Part shown: one piece after another, positions 51,673 through 61,018 of the stretch
How the letters are laid out: each line of letters starts with the position of its first letter
Position numbering within the stretch: the first letter of the stretch is position 1
NCBI GenBank assembly: GCA_027717595.1
Contig: JALLOF010000006.1
Location: forward strand, 1-64,000
Length of the DNA: 64,000 bases
Direction of reading: 5' to 3'
Source of the DNA: Nitrospinae bacterium AH_259_B05_G02_I21
GTDB taxonomy: Bacteria; JADFOP01
Notes under the pieces: generated by a model
The model's input: the letters and a program-made list of their open reading frames with translations, nothing else
The model's database searches: none
Told to the model about the DNA's origin: nothing
Position numbers and translations under genes: made by a program

Positions 51673-52740
51673 CTAGGAGGTGGCCTTTTCGGCGGCGAGG
51701 GTGTGTATCGCCTCGAGGAGTCGCTCGAAGTACTCGTCTTCTTTGATCTTTCCGACAATCTCGCCCTTCTTATAGAGCAACCCGTAGCCGTTGCCGGCGG
51801 CCAGGCCGATGTCGGATTTCTCCGCTTCGCCCGGGCCGTTGACCACGCACCCCATAATGGACACTTTGATCGGAGTCTCCAAAGAGGCGATCGCCCGCTC
51901 GATCCGAGAGACGAGCGAGAGCATGTCGAACTCGAGCCGCCCGCAGGTGGGGCACGCCACTATGGTCACGCCGCGCTGGCGAAGCCCCAGGGCAGCGAGG
52001 ATTTCGTAGCCGACCCGCACCTCCTCGGCCGCGTCAGCGGCGAGGGAGACCCGGATTGTGTCTCCGATCCCCTCGCTTAGAAGAATTCCAATGCCCACCG
52101 AGGACTTAATCGTGCCGCTAAAGAGCGATCCGGCCTCGGTGATGCCCACGTGGAGCGGGTAGTCACAGGCCTCCACCATCCGACGGTACGCCTCCACCGT
52201 CGTTTGGACGTCGGAGGCCTTGAGCGAGAGCTTGATGGCCTCAAAGCCGATGTCCTCGAGGATCCGAATCTGCCCTAGGGCGCTCTCAACCATCGCTTGG
52301 GGGACGTCGTCTCGATATTTCGCTTTGAGGTCGGCTTCCAGGCTTCCAGCGTTTACACCTATGCGTATGGGCACCTCGGCCGCGAGGGCCGCTCGAACGA
52401 CTTCCTCGACTTTCCACGGCTCCCCGATGTTGCCGGGGTTCAATCGCAACCCGTGGATGCCCGCCTCCAGGGCCCTTAGGGCAAACCGGTAGTTGAAGTG
52501 AATATCGGCGATAAGGGGCAAGGGGCTTGCGGCAACGATGTCCTGAAGCGCCTCAGCGGCCTTCTCGTGGGGTACCGCAACCCGGACGACTTCGCACCCC
52601 TGGGCTGAAAGATCGTGAATCTGGGCGAGCGTGGCCTCGATGTCCTCGGTGTTGGTCTTCGTCATGGATTGGACGACGATTGGCGCACCACCGCCTATGG
52701 GTACTCCCCCAACGTGAATTTGTCGCCTATGGGGACGCAC
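51673..52740 (-). CDS. ispG: 4-hydroxy-3-methylbut-2-en-1-yl diphosphate synthase
   Basis: 355 residues. PIVVQSMTKTNTEDIEATLAQ, PLIADIHFNYRFALRAL, the 4Fe-4S cysteines in ACPTCGR and MGCVVNGPGEA. It reduces MEcPP to HMBPP in the MEP isoprenoid pathway. Start is GTG with GGAGG upstream. Downstream of rseP, as in many proteobacteria. Confidence 0.97.
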   Translation of the reverse strand: MRPHRRQIHVGGVPIGGGAPIVVQSMTKTNTEDIEATLAQIHDLSAQGCEVVRVAVPHEKAAEALQDIVAASPLPLIADIHFNYRFALRALEAGIHGLRLNPGNIGEPWKVEEVVRAALAAEVPIRIGVNAGSLEADLKAKYRDDVPQAMVESALGQIRILEDIGFEAIKLSLKASDVQTTVEAYRRMVEACDYPLHVGITEAGSLFSGTIKSSVGIGILLSEGIGDTIRVSLAADAAEEVRVGYEILAALGLRQRGVTIVACPTCGRLEFDMLSLVSRIERAIASLETPIKVSIMGCVVNGPGEAEKSDIGLAAGNGYGLLYKKGEIVGKIKEDEYFERLLEAIHTLAAEKATS

Positions 52741-52767
52741 GCTGCCCTCCCGTTGCCCGACCGACCC

Positions 52768-53829
52768 TTAACGCATCACAATGCGGCTGAGGTCATTCAG
52801 GATAGCAAAAAGCATGAGAGAAATGATGAGCACCAGTCCCACCTGCTGGGCGACTTCCCGCCAGCGAACGCTCATCGGGCGGCCGGTCACTACCTCCGCC
52901 GCCAAAAAGAAGATATGACCCCCATCGAGAATCGGGATGGGAAGGAGGTTGAGGATTGCGAGGTTGATGGATAGCAGGGCTATGAAAGAGATGTAGCTGA
53001 AAAACCCCCCCTTGGCCTGCTCCCCTGTCATCTGGACGATCATGATGGGCCCGCCGATCGATTTTACGGGGATCGTTCCCTGGATGAGCTTGATGACCGA
53101 GAGGACGGTAAGCCTGGTCAGATCGGCTGTGCGGACAGTGCCTTTCCACAGGGCCAAGTGTGGGGGATACGACTTGTAGATGCGGGCGTCTGAGGCGCGT
53201 ATCCCCATCCGTCCCTCTTGAATAGACTCGCCAAAGATGTTCTTGTCTTGTGTCAGCTTGGGGACGACGAGAAGAGTCAGGTGGCGCCCTTCCCGATCGA
53301 CGACCGCACTCAATTCTTTGCCCGCACTCTTGGTCACAACCTGCTTCAGTTCGTACCAAAGCTCTATGGGCCGGCCGTCTATGCTGATGATTTTGTCCCC
53401 CGCAACGAAGCCTGCGCGCATGGCGGGGGTTTCCGGCAGCACCTCGCCGACGATGGCGGGAACGCGCGGTACCCCTATCATGTAGATGGTGGAATAGATC
53501 AGGATCGCCATCAGGACGTTGAAGCCCGGCCCCGCAACGACGATCGCCAGGCGGACCCACACCGACTGGGCTGTAAATGAATTGGAGACTACGGCTTCGG
53601 TGTCTTCCGGGGTCTCGCCGACGAGCTTGACGTAGCCGCCCAGAGGAATGGCGCTTATGCGGTACTCGGTCTCCCCATAGGTCCGGGCCAAAATCCGAGG
53701 GCCAAATCCGACGGAAAATCGCTCCACGCCCACACCGGCGTACTTGGCCACGAGGAAGTGGCCCAGCTCGTGGACGAAAATCAACACGCCCAATCCAACA
53801 ACAGCGGCTATGAGATAGTACGGGTCCAT
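52768..53829 (-). CDS. rseP: RseP-like site-2 metalloprotease
   Basis: 353 residues. Zinc motif HELGH at residues 20-24 in the first membrane helix, one PDZ domain (about 115-190; VLPETPAMRAGFVAGDKIISIDG) and the C-terminal NLLPIPILDGGHIFF metal-coordinating segment. It cleaves membrane anchors such as anti-sigma factors. E. coli RseP has two PDZ domains; one is visible here. dxr and cdsA, the usual upstream neighbours, are absent. Confidence 0.94.
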   Translation of the reverse strand: MDPYYLIAAVVGLGVLIFVHELGHFLVAKYAGVGVERFSVGFGPRILARTYGETEYRISAIPLGGYVKLVGETPEDTEAVVSNSFTAQSVWVRLAIVVAGPGFNVLMAILIYSTIYMIGVPRVPAIVGEVLPETPAMRAGFVAGDKIISIDGRPIELWYELKQVVTKSAGKELSAVVDREGRHLTLLVVPKLTQDKNIFGESIQEGRMGIRASDARIYKSYPPHLALWKGTVRTADLTRLTVLSVIKLIQGTIPVKSIGGPIMIVQMTGEQAKGGFFSYISFIALLSINLAILNLLPIPILDGGHIFFLAAEVVTGRPMSVRWREVAQQVGLVLIISLMLFAILNDLSRIVMR

Positions 53830-53841
53830 CCCGGTGTCCTT

Positions 53842-54552
53842 TTACTTGAACGGTACGGACGGTGGCTTCACCCGTCTGACTCCCGGGGGAAGCTTTAGAG
53901 CGAAGACGGTTTCGTCGAGCCCGCGATTAATCCGTATGGCATTATACCGAATATCGGTCAGATTTCCAAAGTGGTCAACTATAACGCTGCGTACGATGTC
54001 GTAAGTGGGCTTCGCCACATCGAGGCGCAGCTCCTTGAGCTGGGGGTTTTCCTCCTTGGGCGTCAGGACGAGACGCCAGGCCGCTCCTCCCGGGTTCCCG
54101 CTGATAGGTTCCACCCGGACCCAAAACAGCTCCTTAATCTTTCCTTGACCCGTCAGGAAGGCCATCGGGTGTCTGGAGCGATAGACATCGGCTACAGGCT
54201 GTTCAAGTAATTGATTAATTTCCTGGGTGTAAATGCTTAATATCTCGCCGTTTAGGAGAATAACTTGCCTCTCGGGCTCGAGGTAGTCCCACCGCATTTT
54301 GCCTGGCTTCTTGATGTAGACCTTCCCCGAGGAGAGCTGCGTTTCGTTCAAGATTTTTAGGGTTGCGCGCTGGGTGAAGGAGGCCTCAAGGTCGCGGGTC
54401 GTCTCATATCGGTGCTGAACGTGAGCCACGATCTCTTCGGGTGTCTCCGCCCGGGCTGCCCGAAGCGGTGGCCCCAAGAGGAAGAACGCGAGAGAGGCCC
54501 CAAGGAGCGGCACGAGCCTCAGTGCGGTGCGGTTGTCAATCCCTGGAACCAT
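53842..54552 (-). CDS. lolA: Outer membrane lipoprotein carrier protein LolA
   Basis: 236 residues. Signal peptide (LGASLAFFLLGPPLRAARA), then HVQHRYETTRDLEASFTQ, GKVYIKKPGKMRWDY and YRSRHPMAFLTGQGKI, typical of LolA. It shuttles lipoproteins through the periplasm. Its start overlaps the rhomboid stop by 17 bases. Confidence 0.94.
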   Translation of the reverse strand: MVPGIDNRTALRLVPLLGASLAFFLLGPPLRAARAETPEEIVAHVQHRYETTRDLEASFTQRATLKILNETQLSSGKVYIKKPGKMRWDYLEPERQVILLNGEILSIYTQEINQLLEQPVADVYRSRHPMAFLTGQGKIKELFWVRVEPISGNPGGAAWRLVLTPKEENPQLKELRLDVAKPTYDIVRSVIVDHFGNLTDIRYNAIRINRGLDETVFALKLPPGVRRVKPPSVPFK

Positions 54553-55264
54553 GGTGGCGCCCTGAGCGGAAGGGATTGAGATTCAAGGAGGTGCGAGATC
54601 TTCGTGCGAGGAAGAGCTTCAGAAGAACGAGCCCGGAGACGAACCCCCCGATGTGGGCGAACCAGGCCACCCCTGCCGTGTGCCCTGCGCTCAGGGCCGC
54701 CGTCCCGCTAATCACTTGCACGACAATCCAGAACGAGAGGACGATGAGGGCCGGAACGCGGATTATCTGCACGAAAAACCCAAGGAAGATGACCGTGAGG
54801 ACTCGGGCGTTGGGATACAGGAGCAAATACGCCCCCAGGACGCCGGAAACCGCACCGCTGGCCCCAACCATGGGGATGCGGGAGGCGGGGTTCATGTAAA
54901 TTTGGCTGTACGTAGCGGCCAAGCCGCAGACCAGAAAAAAGAGCAGAAAGCGAAACCGGCCCATCACGTCTTCAACGTTGTTACCGAAAATCCATAAGTA
55001 GAGCATATTGCCGAAGAGGTGGAAAAGGCCGCCGTGGATGAACATCGACGTAAGCAGGGTCGATTTCAGGGGCAATGTGATGCGGGGCACCAGATCGATA
55101 TTGTTGGTTATCTCAAACGGGACGACGCCCAGGGCGTAGATGAAGGCCTGCTGGTGGGGCCCCAGCGACATTTGGTACAGAAAGACAAGAATATTGAGGG
55201 CAATGAGCCCTATGGTGACTACAGGAGTCCTCTCGGTCGGGATGTCGTCTTTAAGCGGCAGCAC
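54536..55264 (-). CDS. Rhomboid family intramembrane serine protease
   Basis: 242 residues, six or seven membrane helices. The catalytic serine is in GASGAVSGVLGAY and the histidine in VAWFAHIGGFVSG. The LFHLFGNMLYLWIFGNNVED segment contains the HxxxN motif. It cleaves membrane-protein substrates; its own substrates are unknown. The start is GTG at 55264. Confidence 0.95.
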   Translation of the reverse strand: MLPLKDDIPTERTPVVTIGLIALNILVFLYQMSLGPHQQAFIYALGVVPFEITNNIDLVPRITLPLKSTLLTSMFIHGGLFHLFGNMLYLWIFGNNVEDVMGRFRFLLFFLVCGLAATYSQIYMNPASRIPMVGASGAVSGVLGAYLLLYPNARVLTVIFLGFFVQIIRVPALIVLSFWIVVQVISGTAALSAGHTAGVAWFAHIGGFVSGLVLLKLFLARRSRTSLNLNPFRSGRHHGSRD

Positions 55265-55328
55265 GTCCGGTCCCTACAAGTGTCGAGAACAAAACCTTTT
55301 AGTTAGACCCAGGAGAGGAGCCAAGCGT

Positions 55329-55787
55329 TCATTCCTCCTTGGGCGACTCTACGACAAGCCCAGCTTGGCTGAGCAGGGCTGCGCACACCCCCCGGCCTTC
55401 AACCAACTCCCCATTGCGCCAGACCCTTGTTGTCCCACAGGCCGGGCTCTTGTCGCACAGAATGGCTCGCCTAGCCCCGATCTCGAGGGCTATCCGTTCG
55501 ACTTCCTTGGCGCCCCGGCGATAGGCCTCGCTCACATCCGTCCCCGAGGCCGTCCTTAGCTCACCTCGGCCCGCAAGAAGGTCCTCCCCGTCACCCTCGG
55601 TGAATTGGGCCGGCTCGCGCGGAGTCGGGAGGCCACCGAGCTGTTCCGGGCAAACCGGGAGGGCCTTTCCTTCAACAACGAGCCGAGCCACAGCGTCGTT
55701 CCGTCTGTGGTCCCCATCGTAGCGACATCGGACACCGGCAAGACAGGCGCTCACGATGATGAGGGGTTTCTCTTTTTTATCAGCCAC
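55329..55787 (-). CDS. DUF523 family protein
   Basis: 152 residues. IIVSACLAGVRCRYDG, VCPEQLGGLPTPREPAQ, and ILCDKSPACGTTRVW match DUF523 (YbbK-like). Conserved cysteines suggest a metal or thiol function, not established. Stands between purN and the rhomboid gene with short gaps. Confidence 0.92.
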   Translation of the reverse strand: MADKKEKPLIIVSACLAGVRCRYDGDHRRNDAVARLVVEGKALPVCPEQLGGLPTPREPAQFTEGDGEDLLAGRGELRTASGTDVSEAYRRGAKEVERIALEIGARRAILCDKSPACGTTRVWRNGELVEGRGVCAALLSQAGLVVESPKEE

Positions 55788-55809
55788 TTATCCTCTATCC
55801 CTTAACCCA

Positions 55810-56487
55810 TTACATGAAGGCTTCTATGGGCGGTTGATGGGCAATCCGCCTATTGGATTCTATTTGAGCTCCATCCAAAAGCACCCTCCCGCCCTTGAGG
55901 TGAAGCCGCCCTTCGGCAATCCACTGGAGTGCCTGTGGGTAGATTTTGTGCTCCTCGGCGAGGATGCGTTCGGCCAGTCGCTCCTCGGTGTCGTCGTCCA
56001 GGACCGGAACGGAGGCCTGAATGATTATGGGCCCTGCATCCACCTCCTCCGTGACGAAGTGGACCGTGCACCCGCTGAACTTGACCCCGTGCTCCAGGGC
56101 CTTGCGCTGGACCTTAAGGCCCGGGAAGGAGGGAAGCAGGGAAGGATGAATATTGACGATGCGTTGGGGATAAGCCTCGATAACGACGGGAGTCAGGATG
56201 CGCATGAAGCCGGCGAGGCAGACCAACTCCACCCCGTTGCCTTGGAGACACTCAACGAGGGCCTTGTCGTAGGCCTCACGAGAAGCGTGTTCGGCCGGGC
56301 CTAGAACGATGGTCTTTATCCCGTGATTCTCCGCCCGCTCCAGGGCGTACGCCCCCTCTCGGTCCGAGACGACACAGGCGATTTGTGCGGCTAGGCGGCC
56401 CGCCTCAATAGCATCGATAATCGCCTGAAGATTGCTCCCCCTTCCGCTTACGAGAACCCCAAGGGCCAGTCGCTGCTTGGAACCCAT
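55810..56487 (-). CDS. purN: Phosphoribosylglycinamide formyltransferase
   Basis: 225 residues. LALGVLVSGRGSNLQAIIDAI, LVCLAGFMRILTP, RIVNIHPSLLPSFPG and SGCTVHFVTEEVDAGPII with catalytic Asn, His and Asp. It formylates GAR in purine synthesis using 10-formyl-tetrahydrofolate. 56 bases from the LpxC-domain stop; may be on the ntrYX-lpxC transcript. Confidence 0.97.
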   Translation of the reverse strand: MGSKQRLALGVLVSGRGSNLQAIIDAIEAGRLAAQIACVVSDREGAYALERAENHGIKTIVLGPAEHASREAYDKALVECLQGNGVELVCLAGFMRILTPVVIEAYPQRIVNIHPSLLPSFPGLKVQRKALEHGVKFSGCTVHFVTEEVDAGPIIIQASVPVLDDDTEERLAERILAEEHKIYPQALQWIAEGRLHLKGGRVLLDGAQIESNRRIAHQPPIEAFM

Positions 56488-56543
56488 AAGTCCCCTGCCC
56501 TGTTTGGCGGCGCGAAGTGACGAAGGCGCACCCTCCCCCCGGT

Positions 56544-58733
56544 CTAGAGGGAAGGCACGAGGTGACGAAGCCGGTTCAGAAGGGCGATGTTCTCTTTGTG
56601 GCCCGTCCGCACGGCCACCACGCGGCCGCGAACGGGTCGTCCCAAGAGGTACAAGTCCCCGATGATGTCCAGAATCTTGTGGCGAACGAACTCATCCGGA
56701 AATCGGAGCTCCGTGTTGATGACCCTTCCATCATCGACCAGGATGACGTTATCGAGGCGGCCGCCGCCTACGAGGCCCATCTTCTCGAGCTTCTCGACGT
56801 CTTTTAGAAACCCGAACGTTCGGGCCGGTGCAATGGTTCGACGGAAGTGCTCGGGGCCCTCGTAGGTGTACTTGAAGTACTGGGTGCCGATCGGCGGCGG
56901 GTACTCCAAGGTGTACTCGACCGTTAACTCATCGGCCGGCTCGATGCGGATGGAGCGGCCCTCCTCGTCGGAATACTCGACCGGCTCCTCGACCCTAAGC
57001 TCCTCGAGTCCCCCATCCTGCTCCTCGATGCCTCCGTCCTCAATGAGCTGGCAAAAATCGGACGCCGACCCATCCATGATAGGGACCTCTTCGGCTATTT
57101 TCACCAGGAGGTTGGTAATCCGATAGGCGTGCAAGGCCGCTAAGATGTGTTCGATCGTGCGGGCCGCCGCCTTGTTGCCCCGCAGAGTCGTAGCGTATTC
57201 AGTGTTCTCCACGTAATCCAAGTGGGCCTGGACGGTCTCGCCCGTAGTGATGTTCCCGAAGTGGATCCCGCTGTTGGGGGGCATGGGAGTCAAGATCAGG
57301 CCCGTCTTGAGCCCGGAGTGGAGGCCCTGGCCGCAGAGCACCACGGAGCGCCGCAGGGTCCGCTGGCGGCCTTGTGCTTTCTTCTCCTGGCTCAGCGCGA
57401 TGCCTCTCGAGGAGATCTTTTTTTGCAGCGCGCCGGGCTTAAGCTTCAGGGCTTTCGCCGTCGCGGGAACCTCCCAGCGGTGCTTCCGCAGGTGATGGAG
57501 GAGATAGGTGCGCTCCCAGGCCTCCCGAGCTTCACGGAGGGAGCCGTATCCCTCAAAGGCTACCCGCTCCGCGCTCCCGTCGTCGCCCCTGATGGAAGGC
57601 GGAATATCTTCGTAGGCGATGATTTCCAGCGGGACGGTAATCACGAGCCGCTCGAGGATGTTCTTCAGCTCCTTGATGTTGCCGGGCCAGGGGTGGTTGA
57701 CGAGCGCCGCAAGGGCTTTATCGTCCAGGCTCTTTTGTGGCTTGCCGTATTCGCGAGCCAGGCTGCCAAGGAACGTACTGGCGAACAGGGGAATGTCTTC
57801 CTTCCGCTCCCGAAGCGGGGGAACCTCCAAGACGCGCTCGGAGAAGCACTTCGCGAGGTCAGGCTTGATGCCGATCCGCGCCCCCTCACCCACCACATCG
57901 ATACTGCTTGCGGCCACCACCCGGACGTGACATCGCACGGGCTTTCGAGAACGCACCCTTTGGAAGGACCCATCTTTGAGGAACTTCTGGAGGGCCGTCT
58001 GACACGCTGCAGGCATCCGGTCGATGTCGTCGATGAACAACGTCCCCCCGTCGGCCTCTTCCAGCTTCCCGACTCGGGCGTGCCCGTCGCCGCGGCCGGC
58101 CTCACCGAAGAGCGCCGCCTTGATACCTGGCTCCGGAGTGGCGGCGCAGTTCAGCTTGACGAACGGCCCCGGCCTCGCCCCATGGAGGATGCGAGCGAAA
58201 AATTCCTTGCCGGTTCCATGCTCGCCGATGAGAAGCAGGGGCTGATTGGAGGGTCCCAGTTCGGCGACCGCCTGGCGGAGCGCCTCGATCTTGGGGTTGG
58301 CTCCCAAGATGTTTTCGGGCTTCGGAGGTGGTTCTCGGTGGATTTTCTCCTCACGATACAGGCGCTGGCTGGCGATGGCCTCGTTGACGGATTGGACCAC
58401 CCCGTCGAGAGAGAGCGGCTTCTCGATGAAGTCAAAGGCCCCGAGCTTCGTGGCCTTGACGGCGCTTTCGATGCTCCCGTGGCCGCTCATGATGATCACT
58501 TCAACGTCCTCGCGGAAGGACTCCCGGATGTTCTGGAGGGTCTCGATGCCGTCCATCCCCGGCATCCAGATATCCAGCAGGATCAGGTCCGGGTCGGCGG
58601 CCTTGATGAGTTCCATCGCCTGGGCGCCGTTTTCGGCCTTCATCACGCGGTAGCCTTCGTCGGCAAGAATGGCCCCCAGCGAATCGAGGATGCTTCGCTC
58701 ATCATCAACGATTAAAATGTTGCCCTTGGGCAT
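56544..58733 (-). CDS. NtrX response regulator fused to LpxC deacetylase
   Basis: 729 residues in one frame. Residues 1-120 are a receiver with D10, D11, phospho-acceptor D54 and K105. Residues 140-370 are a sigma-54-activator-type AAA+ domain with Walker A GEHGTGKE (170-177) and Walker B FIDDID, but no GAFTGA loop, as in NtrX. Residues about 395-440 form a Fis-type helix-turn-helix. After an eight-residue linker, 457-729 are a full LpxC with E528 and H529 (TIEHILAAL), H685 and D689 (DEFVRHKILDIIGD) and H712. LpxC removes acetate from UDP-acyl-GlcNAc, the committed lipid A step. There is no ATG, GTG or TTG at the junction. ntrY lies 23 bases upstream. Confidence 0.95.
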   Translation of the reverse strand: MPKGNILIVDDERSILDSLGAILADEGYRVMKAENGAQAMELIKAADPDLILLDIWMPGMDGIETLQNIRESFREDVEVIIMSGHGSIESAVKATKLGAFDFIEKPLSLDGVVQSVNEAIASQRLYREEKIHREPPPKPENILGANPKIEALRQAVAELGPSNQPLLLIGEHGTGKEFFARILHGARPGPFVKLNCAATPEPGIKAALFGEAGRGDGHARVGKLEEADGGTLFIDDIDRMPAACQTALQKFLKDGSFQRVRSRKPVRCHVRVVAASSIDVVGEGARIGIKPDLAKCFSERVLEVPPLRERKEDIPLFASTFLGSLAREYGKPQKSLDDKALAALVNHPWPGNIKELKNILERLVITVPLEIIAYEDIPPSIRGDDGSAERVAFEGYGSLREAREAWERTYLLHHLRKHRWEVPATAKALKLKPGALQKKISSRGIALSQEKKAQGRQRTLRRSVVLCGQGLHSGLKTGLILTPMPPNSGIHFGNITTGETVQAHLDYVENTEYATTLRGNKAAARTIEHILAALHAYRITNLLVKIAEEVPIMDGSASDFCQLIEDGGIEEQDGGLEELRVEEPVEYSDEEGRSIRIEPADELTVEYTLEYPPPIGTQYFKYTYEGPEHFRRTIAPARTFGFLKDVEKLEKMGLVGGGRLDNVILVDDGRVINTELRFPDEFVRHKILDIIGDLYLLGRPVRGRVVAVRTGHKENIALLNRLRHLVPSL

Positions 58734-58756
58734 GGCGGGGCTCCAATCCCGTGACT

Positions 58757-61018
58757 TCAGGCTTCAGCCGGAAGCTCGATGACGACCCTCGTACCTCGCG
58801 GGGCGTTGTCCTCGATACGGATGTATCCGCTGTGGTCCGCAATTATTCTGTTCACGATGGCCAACCCCAGGCCCGTGCCGTCTCGCTTGGTCGAGAAATA
58901 GGGCAGGAAGAGCTTGTCCTTGTCCTCGGGGGCCACGCCGACCCCCTCGTCGGCGACCTCGATGAGCACGGCGTTGATCGTGGTGTCGTAGCTAGTTGAG
59001 ATGGCAATGCGGCCGCCGTTGCCCATTGCTTCCACGGCGTTATCAATGAGATTGGTGAAGACGCGCTTCATCTGCTCGTTGTCGACGTTGATGGTCGGCA
59101 CGTCTGAGGCGAAGTTTTGGTCGATGGTCAGGTCTCGGTGGGAGGTCCGATACAGGGTGATGCTCTCTTCAATGACGCGGTGGATGTCGCTCGGCACTAG
59201 TTGAACCTCGGGCATGCGGGCGAAACGGGAGAACTCGTCCACAAGGCGCTTGAGGCCCTCCACCTCGGTCACGATGGTCTGGATGCTCGGCTCCAAAATG
59301 GTGCCCAGGCCCTTGGTGCCTCGGCGGTACTTTTTGAGCACGCGCTCGGCAGAGAGCTGGATGGGGGTCAGCGGATTCTTGATCTCGTGGGCGATGCGCC
59401 GGGCAACCTCCTGCCAGGCGGCGGCCCGTTGGGCCTTGATGAGCTCGGTCAGGTCTTCAAAGACGACCAAGACTCCGAGGGGGTTGTTGTCGGCATCGCT
59501 CAGAGCTGTGATGTTAATCACCAGGGTCAAGACCTGGCCCCCCACGGTCACGTGCACCTGGTTAGAGCGGTGGCGGCGGGAGTCCTGCTCGACTTGGGCG
59601 ACGGCTTCGGCAAAGGGCGTCAATCCGAGCTCCTTGAATGTCTCATCGTAGGGCCGACCGATGGCCCCCTCCTCCTCGATCTGGAGCATGCGCTGGGCGG
59701 CCATATTGATGGTCGAGACCGCCCCGTGTTGGTCAATCGATATGACGCCCGTTTTGATGTTCTGCAAGATGGTCTCGATGTAGCCTCGCCGCTCGTCCAG
59801 CTCCACGTTGCTCGATCGCAGATTTTCGGCCGCCTGCTCGAGGTCCCCCTTGCTGGCTTTGAGGTCGTAGGTCATTTTATTGAAGGAGTCAACGAGCATG
59901 CCAATCTCATCGTCGGCCTTAACGTCGATATGAAAATCGAGATTGCCCTGAGCGATGGCATGGGTTCCTTCTGCCAACACCTGGATGGGGATCGTGATGC
60001 CTCTGGCGAGGTAAAAAGCAAACCATATGGCGCAGAAGATGATAAGGAGCGCAAAGAGGAGAAAGAGGATGATATAGTGAGCCTTGATGGGCTTCTTGAA
60101 GACCTTGATTTGCTTGTACTCGTCAAAAGCGGTGGTGATTCCTTTGAGCCGCCCGACGAGGCTCTCCGGCATGTAGCTTGTCGCCACAACCAGCCCAACG
60201 AGCTTCCCGCCTGCTCCGTCTGCAAAGACGGGCGCAACGGCGCGGATGACCTCACCCTTCTTGAGCGGCTCGGCGAACACGGCCCCGCCGCCACGGTGGG
60301 CTTTTTCGGAGATCTCAGCTTTCAGCCCCCCTGAGAGCAGGTTCACCTTGATATCACCATTCTGGACGCTGGCTATGTTGAAGCGATTTGGCCCGAAGAC
60401 CTGGAGGGCATCGATCTGCAGGTCTTCCCGAGCGGTGGCCAACATAGGCCAAAGCTTCGCCTCCCCCCCATCAGCCAAAAGACCTCTGCCAGCCAAGTCC
60501 TCGGCCATCTCTTGCGCCTTGAGAATGGTCTTTCGCTCGAGCGAGTGATAATACGTCTTTGCGACGGCCATCGATTCTTCCAGGGAGCGTTCGACCTGGA
60601 TGCTGAACCAGGTCTCAATGGAGCTGGTGATGATTCCGCTGGCCACCAAGAAGAGAGCTACCGAGGGGACGAGGGCCAGGCCGACGAAGGCTAGGACCAG
60701 CTTGGTTTTGAACTTGCTCCCGATGATTTTGCCCTTGCGCTCGAAATAGAGCTTGACGAGGTTTCGCAAGATAACGAGCACGAGAGCAATGAGAGCGATG
60801 ATGTTGAGGTTGACGAGGGCGAAAACCAAGACATTGTTTGCAAACGGCGATGGGACCCCCATATCGAGCACATAGCTTTCAAGGGCGGTCATGAGCAGAA
60901 AGAGGAGCGCAACGCTGATAATGATCCGCCTGGTGCGTCGCCGGCGCCTCAGGCGCTCGAGCTCGGGGCTCGGGTGCCGGGGGCTTTCCGTGGCGGGGGA
61001 TGGCGGGGTGTTCGTCAT
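58757..61018 (-). CDS. ntrY: NtrY-like membrane sensor histidine kinase
   Basis: 753 residues. Four membrane helices (about 31-50, 61-88, 107-130, 314-340) flank a periplasmic sensor of about 180 residues. HAMP (about 338-395), PAS (about 410-530), the phosphorylated H544 in RIAHEIKNPLTP, N-box NLIDNAVEAM and G-boxes DEGVGV and GTGLGLAI follow. This is the NtrY layout. It overlaps the upstream DUF4390 gene by four bases and is followed by the NtrX-LpxC gene. Confidence 0.95.
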   Translation of the reverse strand: MTNTPPSPATESPRHPSPELERLRRRRRTRRIIISVALLFLLMTALESYVLDMGVPSPFANNVLVFALVNLNIIALIALVLVILRNLVKLYFERKGKIIGSKFKTKLVLAFVGLALVPSVALFLVASGIITSSIETWFSIQVERSLEESMAVAKTYYHSLERKTILKAQEMAEDLAGRGLLADGGEAKLWPMLATAREDLQIDALQVFGPNRFNIASVQNGDIKVNLLSGGLKAEISEKAHRGGGAVFAEPLKKGEVIRAVAPVFADGAGGKLVGLVVATSYMPESLVGRLKGITTAFDEYKQIKVFKKPIKAHYIILFLLFALLIIFCAIWFAFYLARGITIPIQVLAEGTHAIAQGNLDFHIDVKADDEIGMLVDSFNKMTYDLKASKGDLEQAAENLRSSNVELDERRGYIETILQNIKTGVISIDQHGAVSTINMAAQRMLQIEEEGAIGRPYDETFKELGLTPFAEAVAQVEQDSRRHRSNQVHVTVGGQVLTLVINITALSDADNNPLGVLVVFEDLTELIKAQRAAAWQEVARRIAHEIKNPLTPIQLSAERVLKKYRRGTKGLGTILEPSIQTIVTEVEGLKRLVDEFSRFARMPEVQLVPSDIHRVIEESITLYRTSHRDLTIDQNFASDVPTINVDNEQMKRVFTNLIDNAVEAMGNGGRIAISTSYDTTINAVLIEVADEGVGVAPEDKDKLFLPYFSTKRDGTGLGLAIVNRIIADHSGYIRIEDNAPRGTRVVIELPAEA

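Noticed and set aside
57147-58715. A 522-codon open frame antisense to the NtrX-LpxC gene
   Set aside because: It arises from GC-rich codon bias opposite a real gene, has no recognisable domain and no ribosome-binding site. The same applies to long antisense frames over ftsH (7426-9051), metK (22638-23867), der (27488-28429) and ntrY (59201-60334).
56544-58733. Calling the NtrX part a sigma-54 activator of the lpt operon
   Set aside because: The GAFTGA loop that contacts sigma-54 is absent and Walker B is FIDDID, so direct activation is unlikely. I keep only the looser idea of a shared circuit.
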